64,000 bases of DNA from Hyphomicrobiales bacterium (GCA_028290285.1 JAQGKD010000003.1:27824-91823); one strand, 5' to 3'. Counted from the first letter of the stretch, positions 15,760 to 25,156 are shown. Notes: generated from the sequence alone by a model not told the origin. Translations and numbers: made by a program.

Positions 15760-18700
15760 TCAGTCGTCGCTGCCGAGCAGCGCAGGATCGCCGCCGAGCG
15801 CCGCGATGTTCTGGCAGATCGACTGCTCAACGCAGAAGCGTGCCAGATAATGCGGGCCGCCGGCCTTCGGCCCCGTGCCCGACAAGCCTCGGCCGCCGAA
15901 GGGCTGCGAGCCCACGACAGCCCCGATCATGTTGCGGTTCACGTAGACGTTGCCGGCTGGCAGCTTGCGCAGCATGGCGCGGGCCGTGGCGTCGATCCGA
16001 GACTGCACGCCGAAGGTCAGGCCGTAGCCGGTCGCGGCAATCGTCTCGAGCATCTTGTCGAGGTCGTCGCGGGCATAGCGCGTGACATGCAGCACCGGGC
16101 CGAAGATCTCGCGGCGCAAGGCGGTGGGATCGGTGAGTTCGATCACGTGCGGGGCGACATAGTGTCCCTTCGCGGGGGCCGTCCCGGCATAGATGACGCG
16201 GCGCGATTGTTGCGCCTCGGCGAGATAGCCCTCGAGCGCTTCGCGCGCGGGCGCATCGATGACCGGACCGATGCGCGTGGCGGGATCGCGGGGGTCGCCG
16301 ATCTCCAGGGTCGCAAGTGCGCCGGTGATCATCTCCAGCATGGCGTCGGCGACATCGTCCTGGATGTAGAGATGCCGCAGTGCGGAACAGCGCTGGCCGG
16401 CCGATCGGAAGGCGGAGGCGAGCACGTCGTCGGTGACCTGTTCGGGCAGGGCGGTCGAGTCCACGATCATCGCATTGATGCCGCCGGTCTCGGCGATGAG
16501 CGGCACGATTTCCCCGTCGCGGGCCGCGAGCGCTCGGTTGATGAGGCGCGCCACTTCGGTCGATCCGGTAAAAACCACGCCGCTCGTAGCGGAATGTGCA
16601 ACGAGGCGTGCGCCGACCGCGCCGTCTCCGGGTACCAGATGGAGCGCGTCCTTCGGAATGCCGGCGTCATGCAGCAGGCGAACGGCTTCCGCCGCGATCA
16701 GGGGTGTCTGCTCGGCGGGCTTGGCCACGACGCTGTTGCCGGCCATCAGCGCCGCCGTGACCTGGCCGAGAAAGATTGCGAGCGGAAAATTCCACGGGGA
16801 GATGGCGACGAAGACACCGCGCCCGAGAAGGCGCAATTCATTGGTCTCTCCGACCGGACCCGGCATGGCCTGCGGGATAAGGAGGCGCTGACCTTCGGCT
16901 GCGTAATAGCGGCAATAATCGACGGCTTCCCGCCATTCCGAGACGGCGTCGTCGAGCGTCTTGCCGCCCTCGAGTTGCAACAGGGCGATCAGCCGCGCGC
17001 GCCTGTCTTCCAGCAGTTCTGCGGCCCGAAGCAGGGCGGCGGCTCGCGCAGCCGTCCGCGTCCGGCACCAGGCGTGAAAGCCGCGTGCGGCTGCAGCCAT
17101 CGCTTCGTCCGCCTGCGCGTCGTCGGCTTCGACGACCTGCCCTGTCGCCGTGGCCGCGTCGATGGGGCTGACCAGCGTGCGTTTCACGCCCGCCCGCAGG
17201 CGTCCGTCAATCAGCGGCGCGGCATAGGCCTGGCCCGTGCTCTCGCGCAGGTGGCGCTGCAACTGCCGCAAGCTGGCGCGGTCGCCGAATTCGAAGCCAG
17301 CCGAGTTCTGCCGCTGAGGCCCGAAGATATCGCGCGGCAGGGCGATATGCATTGCACGCGCGCCTGCTGCCTCGACGCGTTCGGAGGGTTGGAGCACCAG
17401 CGTTTCAACTGGCACGGCGGGATCCGAGGCGCGGGCCAGAAAGGATGTGCTGGCGCCGTTCTCGATCAGCCGACGCACGAGATAGGCGAGCAGATCGCGC
17501 GTCGGCCCCACCGGCGCATAGACGCGGCAGGAGACCTCCGGGTGCAGCCGCGCGAGTTCGGCATAGATCGCCTCGCCCATGCCGTAGAGGCGCTGGAACT
17601 CGTAAGGGCCGCCGTCTCCGGCCATGTCGCGCAGAGTGGCGATGGTGAGGGCGTTATGGGTGGCGAATTGCGGGACAATGCGCGGACGGCAATCGAGCAG
17701 GCGCTTGGCGCAGGCGAGATAGTTGAGGTCCGTCATAGCTTTGCGCGTGAAGACCGGAAAGTCCGGAAGGCCGCGCTCCTGCGCCCGCTTGATCTCGGTG
17801 TCCCAGTAAGCGCCCTTGACGAGGCGGATGGTGATCCGCCGATCCAGATGTTCGGCGAGCGCGACCATGTGGTCGATCACGCCCATGGCACGCTTTTGGT
17901 AGGCCTGAACCGCGACACCGAACCCCGACCAGCCCTTCAACGCGGGATCGGCGAGAACCGGGCCGATGACATCGAGCGAGAGGTCGAGACGATCGGCCTC
18001 TTCCGCGTCGATGGTGAAGAGAAGGTCCGCCTCTCGCGCCGCGCGGGCGAGGTCGCGCACCACGGGCACGAGTTCCTCGACCACGCGCCGGCGCGCAAGC
18101 GCCTCATAGCGGGGATGAAGGGCGGACAGCTTCACCGAAATGCCGGGCGTGGCGTGTCCGGTCTGGCCGCGCGCCTCGCCGGCTCCAATCACCTGGATCG
18201 CGTGGGCGTAGGCCGCTGCGTAGCGCGTCGCGTCGGCCTTCGTGCGCGCGCCTTCGCCCAGCATGTCGAACGAGAACAGGTCGCGCGGATCTGTTTGCGC
18301 GGCGGCTCTCGCCCAGGCGTTTTCGATCGTCGTGCCGAAGACGAAGTGATCGCTCATCACGCGGATGGCCTGGCGCATGGCAGTGCGCAGCGCCGGGCGG
18401 CCGATGCGCCGCGCCGCCTGCACGAGAATGCCCGCGGGCGTGTCGGAGACCTGAAAGAGGCTCGAGGCGGCTCCCAGCGCCCAGACGGAGGCATGCGCCA
18501 GGAACCCGCCCGTGCGGGGAACGTGATCGACGAAATCGGGCTGGCCCAGCCGATCCTCGATCAGCTCATCCATCGTGGCCTTGTCAGGGATGCGCAGCAG
18601 CGCTTCGGCGAGCACCATGAGGGCGAGCCCCTCACGGGTCGTCAGCGCATATTCACGCAGCATCTGCTCGACGCTGCCAAGTCGCGTGGGCGTGTGGCGC

Positions 18701-18849
18701 AGGGCTTCGATCAAGCCCGTGGCCTCGACCTCGATCGCCTCGCGCCGGTCGGCCTTGATCCTGACCTCGTTGAGAAGACGGCGTGCGAGCTTTTCGTCGG
18801 GCGCGGAATAGGGCGCCTCGAAGACCGGCAGGTCGGGCTGTGACGTCAC
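15760..18849 (-). CDS. putA: bifunctional proline dehydrogenase / P5C dehydrogenase
   Basis: A 1029-residue PutA that oxidises proline to glutamate in two steps: FAD-dependent proline dehydrogenase, then NAD+-dependent glutamate-semialdehyde dehydrogenase. The N-terminal barrel shows RLVKGAYWDTEIKRAQERG and RRLIENGASTSFL. The aldehyde dehydrogenase half has ISPWNFPLAIFLGQ, the general-base Glu in IAETGG and the catalytic Cys in SAGQRCSALR. It has no N-terminal ribbon-helix-helix domain and no long C-terminal extension, so it is a short, non-DNA-binding form that cannot repress its own gene. It starts with GTG 18849 after a strong GGAGG. No Lrp-type activator gene is adjacent. It supplies glutamate, linking loosely to gltBD later in the window. 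Confidence 0.97.
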   Translation of the reverse strand: MTSQPDLPVFEAPYSAPDEKLARRLLNEVRIKADRREAIEVEATGLIEALRHTPTRLGSVEQMLREYALTTREGLALMVLAEALLRIPDKATMDELIEDRLGQPDFVDHVPRTGGFLAHASVWALGAASSLFQVSDTPAGILVQAARRIGRPALRTAMRQAIRVMSDHFVFGTTIENAWARAAAQTDPRDLFSFDMLGEGARTKADATRYAAAYAHAIQVIGAGEARGQTGHATPGISVKLSALHPRYEALARRRVVEELVPVVRDLARAAREADLLFTIDAEEADRLDLSLDVIGPVLADPALKGWSGFGVAVQAYQKRAMGVIDHMVALAEHLDRRITIRLVKGAYWDTEIKRAQERGLPDFPVFTRKAMTDLNYLACAKRLLDCRPRIVPQFATHNALTIATLRDMAGDGGPYEFQRLYGMGEAIYAELARLHPEVSCRVYAPVGPTRDLLAYLVRRLIENGASTSFLARASDPAVPVETLVLQPSERVEAAGARAMHIALPRDIFGPQRQNSAGFEFGDRASLRQLQRHLRESTGQAYAAPLIDGRLRAGVKRTLVSPIDAATATGQVVEADDAQADEAMAAAARGFHAWCRTRTAARAAALLRAAELLEDRRARLIALLQLEGGKTLDDAVSEWREAVDYCRYYAAEGQRLLIPQAMPGPVGETNELRLLGRGVFVAISPWNFPLAIFLGQVTAALMAGNSVVAKPAEQTPLIAAEAVRLLHDAGIPKDALHLVPGDGAVGARLVAHSATSGVVFTGSTEVARLINRALAARDGEIVPLIAETGGINAMIVDSTALPEQVTDDVLASAFRSAGQRCSALRHLYIQDDVADAMLEMITGALATLEIGDPRDPATRIGPVIDAPAREALEGYLAEAQQSRRVIYAGTAPAKGHYVAPHVIELTDPTALRREIFGPVLHVTRYARDDLDKMLETIAATGYGLTFGVQSRIDATARAMLRKLPAGNVYVNRNMIGAVVGSQPFGGRGLSGTGPKAGGPHYLARFCVEQSICQNIAALGGDPALLGSDD

Positions 18850-18927
18850 GCGCGGTTAGCCTCCGAAATTCGCAAGGCCGTACCATACCAGAAACGGGGG
18901 CTCACGCGCCTGGCTGTCCGCACCTGT

Positions 18928-19689
18928 TCACGGCGCTGCGGATTGCAGGGCTGCGAGGGCAGGCTGCGCTTCCGAAATGCCGCCCTTGAGCGCCTGTGCA
19001 TAAAGCGAGCGCGCGAGATCGGCATCAGGGCGTATGCCGATGACCTTCGCCTGCCGGAGGATGACGGGATCGTAGCTCTGCGCGAGCACGAAGGCCGCCT
19101 TCGGATTGTTCTCCCGCACGAGACGGTTGAGAACGGCACGGGCAGCGCCGATGTCGCCCTGCCTCAGGAGGCCCTCGACGCGACCCATCAGGGCGCCCTG
19201 CTCGTCAACCGACATGGGAAGCGGATGAATGGCTGGCGTATCGGCGCGCGCCACAACGGTTTGGCTCGGGTCGCTCGGAGGTATGGCTGCCAGCGCGATG
19301 CCGGCACTCGGAAGGGCCGGGGGCGGAAGATCGGCGACGCGTGCGTCGGAGGACAGCGGCTTGGCGGCGGCGGTTTTCTCGGGCGCGGGTGCCGAAGACT
19401 GCGGCAGCGTCGTGAACTGCAGGGCCATGGCATCGGAGAGGCGCTTTTCGGCATTGGCGCGCGCGGCTTCTGTCTGCGCGAGATCACGCGGGGGCGCCGG
19501 GTTCTCCGCGCGTGTCTGCTGGCTGTCGTTGCCGTGTCCACCAAATGGCGCGTCACCGCGCTCGTATTGCACATATCCGACGCCGCCGACGAGGATCAGC
19601 GCCGAAAGGCCGATAATCGAGGCCGAAAGAAACCGCCCGCCGTTGCTGCGACTTCTCAATTGCTGACCGTCCCGCGCGCTGCGGTTCAT
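18928..19689 (-). CDS. membrane-anchored Sel1/TPR-like protein
   Basis: A 253-residue protein with one transmembrane segment near residues 20-42 (FLSASIIGLSALILVGGVGY), then a long Pro/Ala-rich linker and a C-terminal helical repeat region. In that region LLRQGDIGAARAVLNRLV and AAFVLAQSYDP...DADLARSLYAQAL resemble Sel1/TPR pairs. It is probably a single-pass inner-membrane protein with the repeats in the periplasm. ATG 19689 follows a GGGGGA site; the longer frame upstream (to 19833) has no such site. Function unknown; such proteins often scaffold envelope complexes. Confidence 0.75.
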   Translation of the reverse strand: MNRSARDGQQLRSRSNGGRFLSASIIGLSALILVGGVGYVQYERGDAPFGGHGNDSQQTRAENPAPPRDLAQTEAARANAEKRLSDAMALQFTTLPQSSAPAPEKTAAAKPLSSDARVADLPPPALPSAGIALAAIPPSDPSQTVVARADTPAIHPLPMSVDEQGALMGRVEGLLRQGDIGAARAVLNRLVRENNPKAAFVLAQSYDPVILRQAKVIGIRPDADLARSLYAQALKGGISEAQPALAALQSAAP

Positions 19690-19909
19690 GCGCTGATCCC
19701 CCACTCCGTTTACTCTCAGGCCCGAGGAGAGGCGCAAGCAATCGCGCGCTGCCAACTCATGGCAGAGCGTGCGCCGGAAGCGTCGGGAGAGCTGGCGGGA
19801 TTGTCGCCTATCACTCACGCAAACGCTTAGCAATGCTAACGAAAATTCCCTAGCCCAGTCCTGCTATGATCACGTTTGAATATGGCGTAATTGGGATCGT
19901 TCCACAACG

Positions 19910-21028
19910 TCACCGAGCGTTCTGGCGAGCGCGCCAGGCCATGAAATCCTTGAACAGCTTCTCACGCTCGGTGGGTGAAATGGGCTTGGCGCCTTGCGCC
20001 GTCGCCAGGAACGTGTCGAAGGATTTCTGGTCGGAGGCCTCGCCCTCGGGCGTGAGATTCTTCAGTGCGGCGACAGCCAGCGGCGAGCGGTTCCAGCCGG
20101 GAACATCGGCGGCGAGATTCACCTCACGCCATTTCGGATGGAACGGCGACTGCTGGAAGCGATCCCACTTCGAGAACAGCGCGTCGGTGAACTTCTGCAG
20201 GCGCGCATAGCGCTCGCTGTTCTTGGGCCAGTTGAACACGGCCAGCACCGTGGGAACAGCCACTGTGTCGACCGACTGGCCCTTCGGCACGAGCGTGGGA
20301 TAGTCCTCGCTGGTCAGTTCGCCGAAGGCATAGATGTCGTCGAACATCTTGTTTCCGCTGATCGGGACGAAATGCAGGCCGGACTCGGCGGGAATTTTTG
20401 TGAAGTAATCCACAGGTTTGCCGACGACCCGCACGATGGCGCTGATCTGTCCCTTGCGAAGCTGCTCCAGGCCCGCCGAATGATCGATCAGCATTTGCTC
20501 GATCGGAATGTTCAGGCGCTGGAAAATGATCGGGCCTGTGAGGGCCGCCGAATTACCGGGAGGGCCGAAGCTCACTTTCTTGCCGCGCAGGTCTTCCATT
20601 GTCTTGACGTCTGGACCGGCGAGAATGTGCACCTCGGTCGTGTAGAGCCGCATGAGATAGCTGATGCGATTCTGCAGGTTCGAGACCTTCAGCTGCGTCT
20701 TGTAATATTCGAGCACGTCGGACTGCGTGAAGGCGACATCGACGCCGCGCAGATAGAGCAGATCCTCCACGTTCGACGCCGCGCCATAGGCGAGGAACGG
20801 CAACACGCGGAGATTGTCACCGTCGTCGAGAACCTTGGCGATCTCGGCGGCGAAGCGCGGGTACAGCCCCTCCAGCTGGCCGGAGGCGACGCCGACCGTC
20901 CATGCATTCTTGCGATTCCGGATCGCGTTTTCGCCGTCGGCGGCGGAGGCCGGCTTTGTGGGTTGGGCCATCGCAGGCGCCGCGAAAGGCACGATCAGGA
21001 GCGCGCAGAGCGCCAGAATACGCAGCAT
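19910..21028 (-). CDS. TAXI-family TRAP transporter solute-binding protein
   Basis: A 372-residue exported protein with a clear signal peptide (MLRILALCALLIVPFAAPAMA/Q). The mature domain has TAXI-type features: WTVGVASGQLEGLYPRFAAEIAK, GVDVAFTQSDVL and KKVSFGPPGNSAALTG. TAXI proteins bind glutamate-like or other organic acids and deliver them to a fused DctQM permease, which is absent here. ATG 21028 follows GGAG at 8 bases; the longer frame was rejected. It is divergent, 200 bp away, from a DctP-type receptor. Confidence 0.9.
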   Translation of the reverse strand: MLRILALCALLIVPFAAPAMAQPTKPASAADGENAIRNRKNAWTVGVASGQLEGLYPRFAAEIAKVLDDGDNLRVLPFLAYGAASNVEDLLYLRGVDVAFTQSDVLEYYKTQLKVSNLQNRISYLMRLYTTEVHILAGPDVKTMEDLRGKKVSFGPPGNSAALTGPIIFQRLNIPIEQMLIDHSAGLEQLRKGQISAIVRVVGKPVDYFTKIPAESGLHFVPISGNKMFDDIYAFGELTSEDYPTLVPKGQSVDTVAVPTVLAVFNWPKNSERYARLQKFTDALFSKWDRFQQSPFHPKWREVNLAADVPGWNRSPLAVAALKNLTPEGEASDQKSFDTFLATAQGAKPISPTEREKLFKDFMAWRARQNAR

Positions 21029-21104
21029 GGGTCGAACTCCGCGGGGCAGCCGAAATTTGAGGAGTGTCGCAGGGGCGACGGATCGCACGTGCTCTACATA
21101 CCCC

Positions 21105-21123
21105 CGAATTTACCCCCAATTCG
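21105..21123. promoter_or_regulatory. dyad between two divergent TRAP receptor genes
   Basis: CGAATT-TACCCCC-AATTCG, with 6-bp arms and a 7-bp spacer, sits in the 200-bp gap shared by the TAXI and DctP genes. It could be a common operator. No regulator gene is adjacent. Confidence 0.3.
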
Positions 21124-21228
21124 TCAAAATGGAGGCGACAAAGCGACCTAATATTAGTGGAGGTGCCTGCAAAGACGACATAATTCGGAGTCATTCCGTC
21201 TCACGAACCCCTCGCAGGAGCACCTCTG

Positions 21229-22248
21229 ATGATTAACCTTCCGTCGCGCCGCACCTTCATCGCACAGGTGGGGCTCGGCTCTACCTTCTTGATATCAGGG
21301 GCGCATGCCGCTGAGCCGCAGTGGAAGGCCAGGCAATATACCAACCAGCCGGCCGCAAGCCCGCTGTTCAAGGCGCTGACGGACATTTGGACAGCAGTGC
21401 GCGAGCAGACCAACGGCCGCCTCGACGTTACTGTTTATCCACAGAATAATGGGCTCGCCGGCTCAGATCCCGCTGCGCTCAAACTCCTGCAAAATGGGGA
21501 GCTGGAATTCTACACTTTGATGGGTGGTATCCTCTCGCAGGCTGTCCCTGTCATGGACATCCAGGGGCTGCCGTTCGCGTTCAAGACGGTTCAGCAGGTC
21601 TACAAGACCGATGCTGGCGCGCTCGGCCGGTATCTCGACAAGGAATGCGAGGCCAAGGGCATTCATCGCATCCGGCATGGCATGCTCGAAAACGGCTTCC
21701 GGCAGATCAACATGCGCGACAAGGCGATCCGCACCGTCGACGATCTCGCAGGTGCCAAGATCCGCGTGCCGGATGGCAATATGTTTCGCGATTTCTTCAA
21801 GACGGTCGGGGCTGAGCCCGTGACGCTCAACATCAACAAGCTCTACGACGCCCTGAAGGACGGAACCGTGGACGGGCAGGAGAACCCGCTCGTCATCGCC
21901 GAGACCAACAAGCTCTACGAAGTGACGAAGAACGTTTCGATGACGAACCACATGTGGTCCGGCTTCAACCTGCTCGCAAATGCCGGTTTCTGGTCGAAGC
22001 TGCCCCGTGACGTTCGGCAGATCGTCGAGCGCAACGTGGCCAAGAACGTCGATCTGCAACGTTCGGCGACAGACACCCTGAACGCCAGGCTCGAAACCAC
22101 CCTGAAGGATCGCGGGATGGCGATCAACGTCGCCGACGAAGCGAGCTTCCGTGCGAAGCTGAAAGGTGATTTCTACCCGCGCTGGAAAAAGCAGATCGGC
22201 TCAAAGGCATGGACGCTCCTTGAAGAGGCGGTCGGCAAGCTGGGGTAA
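21229..22248 (+). CDS. DctP-family TRAP transporter solute-binding protein
   Basis: A 339-residue periplasmic receptor. The N-terminus has a twin-Arg-like start (SRRTFIAQVGLGSTFLISGA) and cleavage near AHA/AEP. DctP hallmarks are PLFKALTDIWTAV, MDIQGLPFAFKT, DDLAGAKIRVPDGNMFRDFF (with the conserved Arg that contacts ligand carboxylates) and VDGQENP. It captures a carboxylic acid for a DctQM secondary transporter, but no DctQ or DctM gene is in the window. ATG 21229 follows AGGAG at 8 bases. It is head-to-head with the TAXI gene; a large hairpin lies 30 bp past its stop. Confidence 0.95.
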   Translation: MINLPSRRTFIAQVGLGSTFLISGAHAAEPQWKARQYTNQPAASPLFKALTDIWTAVREQTNGRLDVTVYPQNNGLAGSDPAALKLLQNGELEFYTLMGGILSQAVPVMDIQGLPFAFKTVQQVYKTDAGALGRYLDKECEAKGIHRIRHGMLENGFRQINMRDKAIRTVDDLAGAKIRVPDGNMFRDFFKTVGAEPVTLNINKLYDALKDGTVDGQENPLVIAETNKLYEVTKNVSMTNHMWSGFNLLANAGFWSKLPRDVRQIVERNVAKNVDLQRSATDTLNARLETTLKDRGMAINVADEASFRAKLKGDFYPRWKKQIGSKAWTLLEEAVGKLG

Positions 22249-22589
22249 ATGTGGCTGCACTCTCCAGCAGTCGAATGACGCAGGCTTCCCGTCCGGTTCT
22301 CAGCGAGGGGGTCGGTCTGGGAAGCCTGCGCGTCGCTGGGTTCGGATTGCTCCGGGGCCCCTCGGTCGGCGCAAAGCGCCACGACGACCGCGCTACGCGC
22401 CTGTAACTTCATCGATGTTCCCGCCAGTCTGGCTTTTCGAACAGGTCCTGGGATTGCGCGGTGAGGGCACTCGCCAAAGCCCCCTGAACGCCCCGGCACG
22501 CGCTTGCGCCTGCTTGGATCGGTGTGTATGAAGAATGTACCAGAAGATGTGATCCGCGATCAGCGGACCGGCGTGGAGGGTTTGCGGGC
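22249..22589. other. gap between DctP and NiCoT genes
   Basis: It contains the long inverted repeat at 22279-22330. The remainder shows no homologous ORF. I looked for a cobalamin riboswitch and a NikR operator in front of the nickel/cobalt importer and found neither. Confidence 0.5.
22279..22330. other. 12-bp perfect inverted repeat (RNA hairpin)
   Basis: CGCAGGCTTCCC (22279-22290) and GGGAAGCCTGCG (22319-22330) are perfectly complementary across 28 bases. It follows the dctP stop by 30 bp. With no U-run it may be a processing or stability element, or a factor-dependent terminator. Confidence 0.6.
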
Positions 22590-23651
22590 ATGTTGAGCCA
22601 AGGGATTTTCGACGATCGTTCGCGCGCCCTGCCTCTGAAGACCAAGGCCCTTCTTGCCGGTCTCGTGCTCGCCAACATCGCCGCCTGGGCTTGGGCCTAT
22701 GCTCTCTTCTCGAACTCTCCGTCCCTCCTCGGCATCGCCTTGCTGGCCTGGGTTTTCGGGCTCCGGCATGCTGTCGATGCGGATCATATCGCTGCCATCG
22801 ATAATGTCGTGCGCAAGCTGATGCAGGACGGCAAGCGTCCTCTTTCGGTGGGCTTCTTCTTTTCGCTGGGACATTCGACCGTCGTCATTGCCGCGACGAT
22901 CGTCATCGCTGTTGCAGCGAACGTGATGCAGGGCGATCTCGAAAGCTTCAAGAGTATCGGTGGCGCGATCGGGACCTCGGTTTCGGCAGGCTTCCTGCTG
23001 GTGATCGCACTCGCCAATGTCATCATCCTGAAGGGCGTGTGGAAAAGCTTCAAGCATGTGTCGCGCGGCGGCGTGCTTCAGCCAGAAAACATGGACATGC
23101 TTCTGGCGGGCGGCGGATTGCTGGCCCGTATCTTCCGGCCGATCATCGGTGCGGTGAAGCGCAGCTGGCACATGTATCCGCTGGGATTTCTCTTCGGTCT
23201 CGGCTTCGACACCGCCAGCGAAATCGGCCTGCTCGGCATTTCCGCGACGCAATCGGCGCAGGGCATGTCGCCCTGGATGGTGATGGTGTTCCCCGCTCTG
23301 TTCACTGCGGCCATGGCGCTGGTCGATACGATCGACAGCGTCCTGATGGTCGGCGCCTACGGCTGGGCCTTCGTGCATCCGATCCGCAAGCTCTGGTACA
23401 ACCTGACCATCACGGCCGCGTCCGTAGTGGTGGCCGTGCTCATCGGCGGCGTCGAGGCGCTGGCGCTGATCGCCCAGAAATTCGACCTGAACGGGAGTTT
23501 CTGGGGCACGATCTCCGCGTTCAACGAAGACCTGGCGCAATTCGGCTTCGTGGTGGTGGGCGTGTTCGTGCTCGCCTGGGCCGTGTCGGTGCTGATCTAT
23601 CGCTGGAAGGGCTACGACGAGATGGCCATGCCCGCCAATGCGGCCGAGTAG
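22590..23651 (+). CDS. NiCoT-family nickel/cobalt importer (HoxN/NixA-like)
   Basis: A 353-residue inner-membrane permease with eight or so hydrophobic helices. The family signature HX4DH is present as His60-AVDA-Asp65-His66 (RHAVDADHI) in TM2. The further motifs LGHSTVV and LGFDTASEI are also intact. It takes up Ni2+ and/or Co2+ at high affinity for enzymes such as urease, hydrogenase or cobalamin-dependent enzymes; no such enzyme is in the window. ATG 22590 follows GGAGG; the longer frame from 22524 was rejected. A NicO-type exporter is at 42.8 kb, so import and export genes both occur in this window. Confidence 0.95.
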   Translation: MLSQGIFDDRSRALPLKTKALLAGLVLANIAAWAWAYALFSNSPSLLGIALLAWVFGLRHAVDADHIAAIDNVVRKLMQDGKRPLSVGFFFSLGHSTVVIAATIVIAVAANVMQGDLESFKSIGGAIGTSVSAGFLLVIALANVIILKGVWKSFKHVSRGGVLQPENMDMLLAGGGLLARIFRPIIGAVKRSWHMYPLGFLFGLGFDTASEIGLLGISATQSAQGMSPWMVMVFPALFTAAMALVDTIDSVLMVGAYGWAFVHPIRKLWYNLTITAASVVVAVLIGGVEALALIAQKFDLNGSFWGTISAFNEDLAQFGFVVVGVFVLAWAVSVLIYRWKGYDEMAMPANAAE

Positions 23652-23741
23652 GCCGCTCTTTTTCGCCGCGCATGGACGGCGCTGACCTTTCCCTCACTCG
23701 AGGCATAGGCCGCGCCGTCCCCAATCTGTCCGGATTCAGTA

Positions 23742-24149
23742 TCAGTTTTGCGCGCGGTCGGCGCCTTCCAACGCGGCGTCGCGCTGGAGCTGGGCGACAC
23801 GCTCGATATGGACCTGTGCGACTCCGGCATTGCGGAAGCCCAGCACGTCGGCGGCACCCGCCGAAAGATCCAGGATACGTCCACGCACGAAGGGGCCACG
23901 GTCATTGACGGTGACGGTCACGGTGCGGTGGTTGACGAGGTTGGTGACCCTCAGCTTCGTGCCGAAGGGCAGCGAGCGGTGGGCGGCGGTCAGGCCCCTG
24001 GGCAGGAAGCGGGCACCGCTCGCGGTGCGTACGCCATGCGAATAGAAGGATGCTTTGCCGGTCCAGCCTTCGGCTTGGGCGGCACCGCCTGTGGTGGCGG
24101 TTGCGGTGAATGCGATCGAGATCAACGTCGCGCAGAGGAAAGGCTTCAA
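23742..24149 (-). CDS. RlpA-like double-psi beta-barrel protein
   Basis: A 135-residue exported protein. A signal peptide ends near GGAAQA/EGW, followed by a double-psi beta-barrel: KASFYSHGVRTASG, LTAAHRSLPFGTKLRVTNL and VNDRGPFVRGRILDLSAGAADVLG. It resembles rare-lipoprotein A / septal lytic transglycosylases that act on peptidoglycan, but it lacks a lipobox Cys and a SPOR domain, so it is the short periplasmic form. The start is uncertain: TTG 24149 has GGAG six bases upstream, whereas a GTG at 24167 adds six residues without a good site. Confidence 0.88.
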   Translation of the reverse strand: MKPFLCATLISIAFTATATTGGAAQAEGWTGKASFYSHGVRTASGARFLPRGLTAAHRSLPFGTKLRVTNLVNHRTVTVTVNDRGPFVRGRILDLSAGAADVLGFRNAGVAQVHIERVAQLQRDAALEGADRAQN

Positions 24150-24322
24150 TGGAACTCCGGGTCTCACTCAGGCATTCAGATGCCTGCGAGGGAGTTCCTG
24201 ATGGTGCGATGCGGTACAAAAGTGGCGAGACCTTGCCGCCGCGATGACGTTTGCTCTCGTGGCTTTGTGGCCACAGGCCCTCGGACGGCCTGCGGGTCGA
24301 CGTTAAACCTGTTTTAAATCAA

Positions 24323-25156
24323 TCACATAGGGCGAAGGGAAAGCGACTTGCCTTCCTTGGCGTCGCGCACCCAGAGGCCGTCTGCATTTCGCTCGAAATG
24401 AGCAATGTGTCCTTTGCGGGCGGTTAGGGCGAGGCGGCCGTGCTCGATCTGCCATCCCACGGGATCGAAGATCACGAGGCCCTGGTCGCGGCAGGCCGGG
24501 GCCAGCTGCGCCTTGTTGGTGCCCTTGGGCCCACGCGTCTTGTCATCGAGCGTCAGCATGCAGCCGGTGTCTTTGGCCTCGCGCAGCGGGGCGTAGCGCC
24601 CGGCGACGACAGTGCGGCCGGACGTGGCGGGCGCCTCCCGGTTGGCGACGGCCTTTGCCGCCTCGCGCCTCGTCTGGAAGCCGGTCCCGAGCGGGGCCTG
24701 CTCGGTAAAGCCGGAGGCCTGCGCGACCTGTTGTCCAGCGTCGCGACGCGCTGCGTCCTGTGCGTTGATGAGCTGGTAGATCTCGCCTTCTGGACCCGTG
24801 GCCCGGAGATCGTCGGCATTCGCCGCTTGCTTGAACTCGAGAACCAGCGTGCCATCCGCCTCGTCCAGGCGGAGAGTGCGGTCCGCGCCGAGGCTCCAGC
24901 GACCGACGTCAGCCAGAATGGGCAACGCCCGCTTGCATCCCGCAGGCATGGCGAGTGGCAAATTGTCCTTCGCGTTTTCAGCTGCCCGGAGCAAGAAGCG
25001 GCATTTCCGGTTGGTGTCGTTCAGCGACATGTCCCACTGGCCCGCAGCCGTGGCTGGCGCGCTGAGATCAACGGCGGCTCCTGCGTCCGCGCCCATCAGC
25101 ATGGTCGCGCCGACGAAAGCACCGATGGCCCGGCGGCGGGAACAGGAGGTTCTCAT
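24323..25156 (-). CDS. exported protein with two AprI/Inh-type domains
   Basis: A 277-residue protein with a signal peptide (RRRAIGAFVGATMLMGADAG, cleavage near GAA/VDL). Two domains resemble the AprI/Inh metalloprotease-inhibitor beta-barrel. The first spans about 38-112, with Cys52-Cys74 as the likely disulfide. The second spans about 184-277, with Cys199-Cys222. Both show the family pattern of AGxW/AGRY start, small Cys loop, then a W-containing strand and a [RT]L.L strand. A polar linker separates them. Known Inh proteins are single-domain and protect the periplasm from secreted serralysin-type proteases. No such protease is nearby. ATG 25156 follows GGAG. Confidence 0.75.
   Translation of the reverse strand: MRTSCSRRRAIGAFVGATMLMGADAGAAVDLSAPATAAGQWDMSLNDTNRKCRFLLRAAENAKDNLPLAMPAGCKRALPILADVGRWSLGADRTLRLDEADGTLVLEFKQAANADDLRATGPEGEIYQLINAQDAARRDAGQQVAQASGFTEQAPLGTGFQTRREAAKAVANREAPATSGRTVVAGRYAPLREAKDTGCMLTLDDKTRGPKGTNKAQLAPACRDQGLVIFDPVGWQIEHGRLALTARKGHIAHFERNADGLWVRDAKEGKSLSLRPM

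Noticed and set aside
15664..18843. 1059-codon plus-strand frame opposite putA
   Set aside because: Long antisense shadow; the minus strand shows all PutA motifs and a strong ribosome-binding site.
22331..22589. Cobalamin riboswitch or NikR operator upstream of the NiCoT gene
   Set aside because: No B12-box-like conserved sequence, and the only GTATGA (near 22526) has no matching partner half-site at the required distance.
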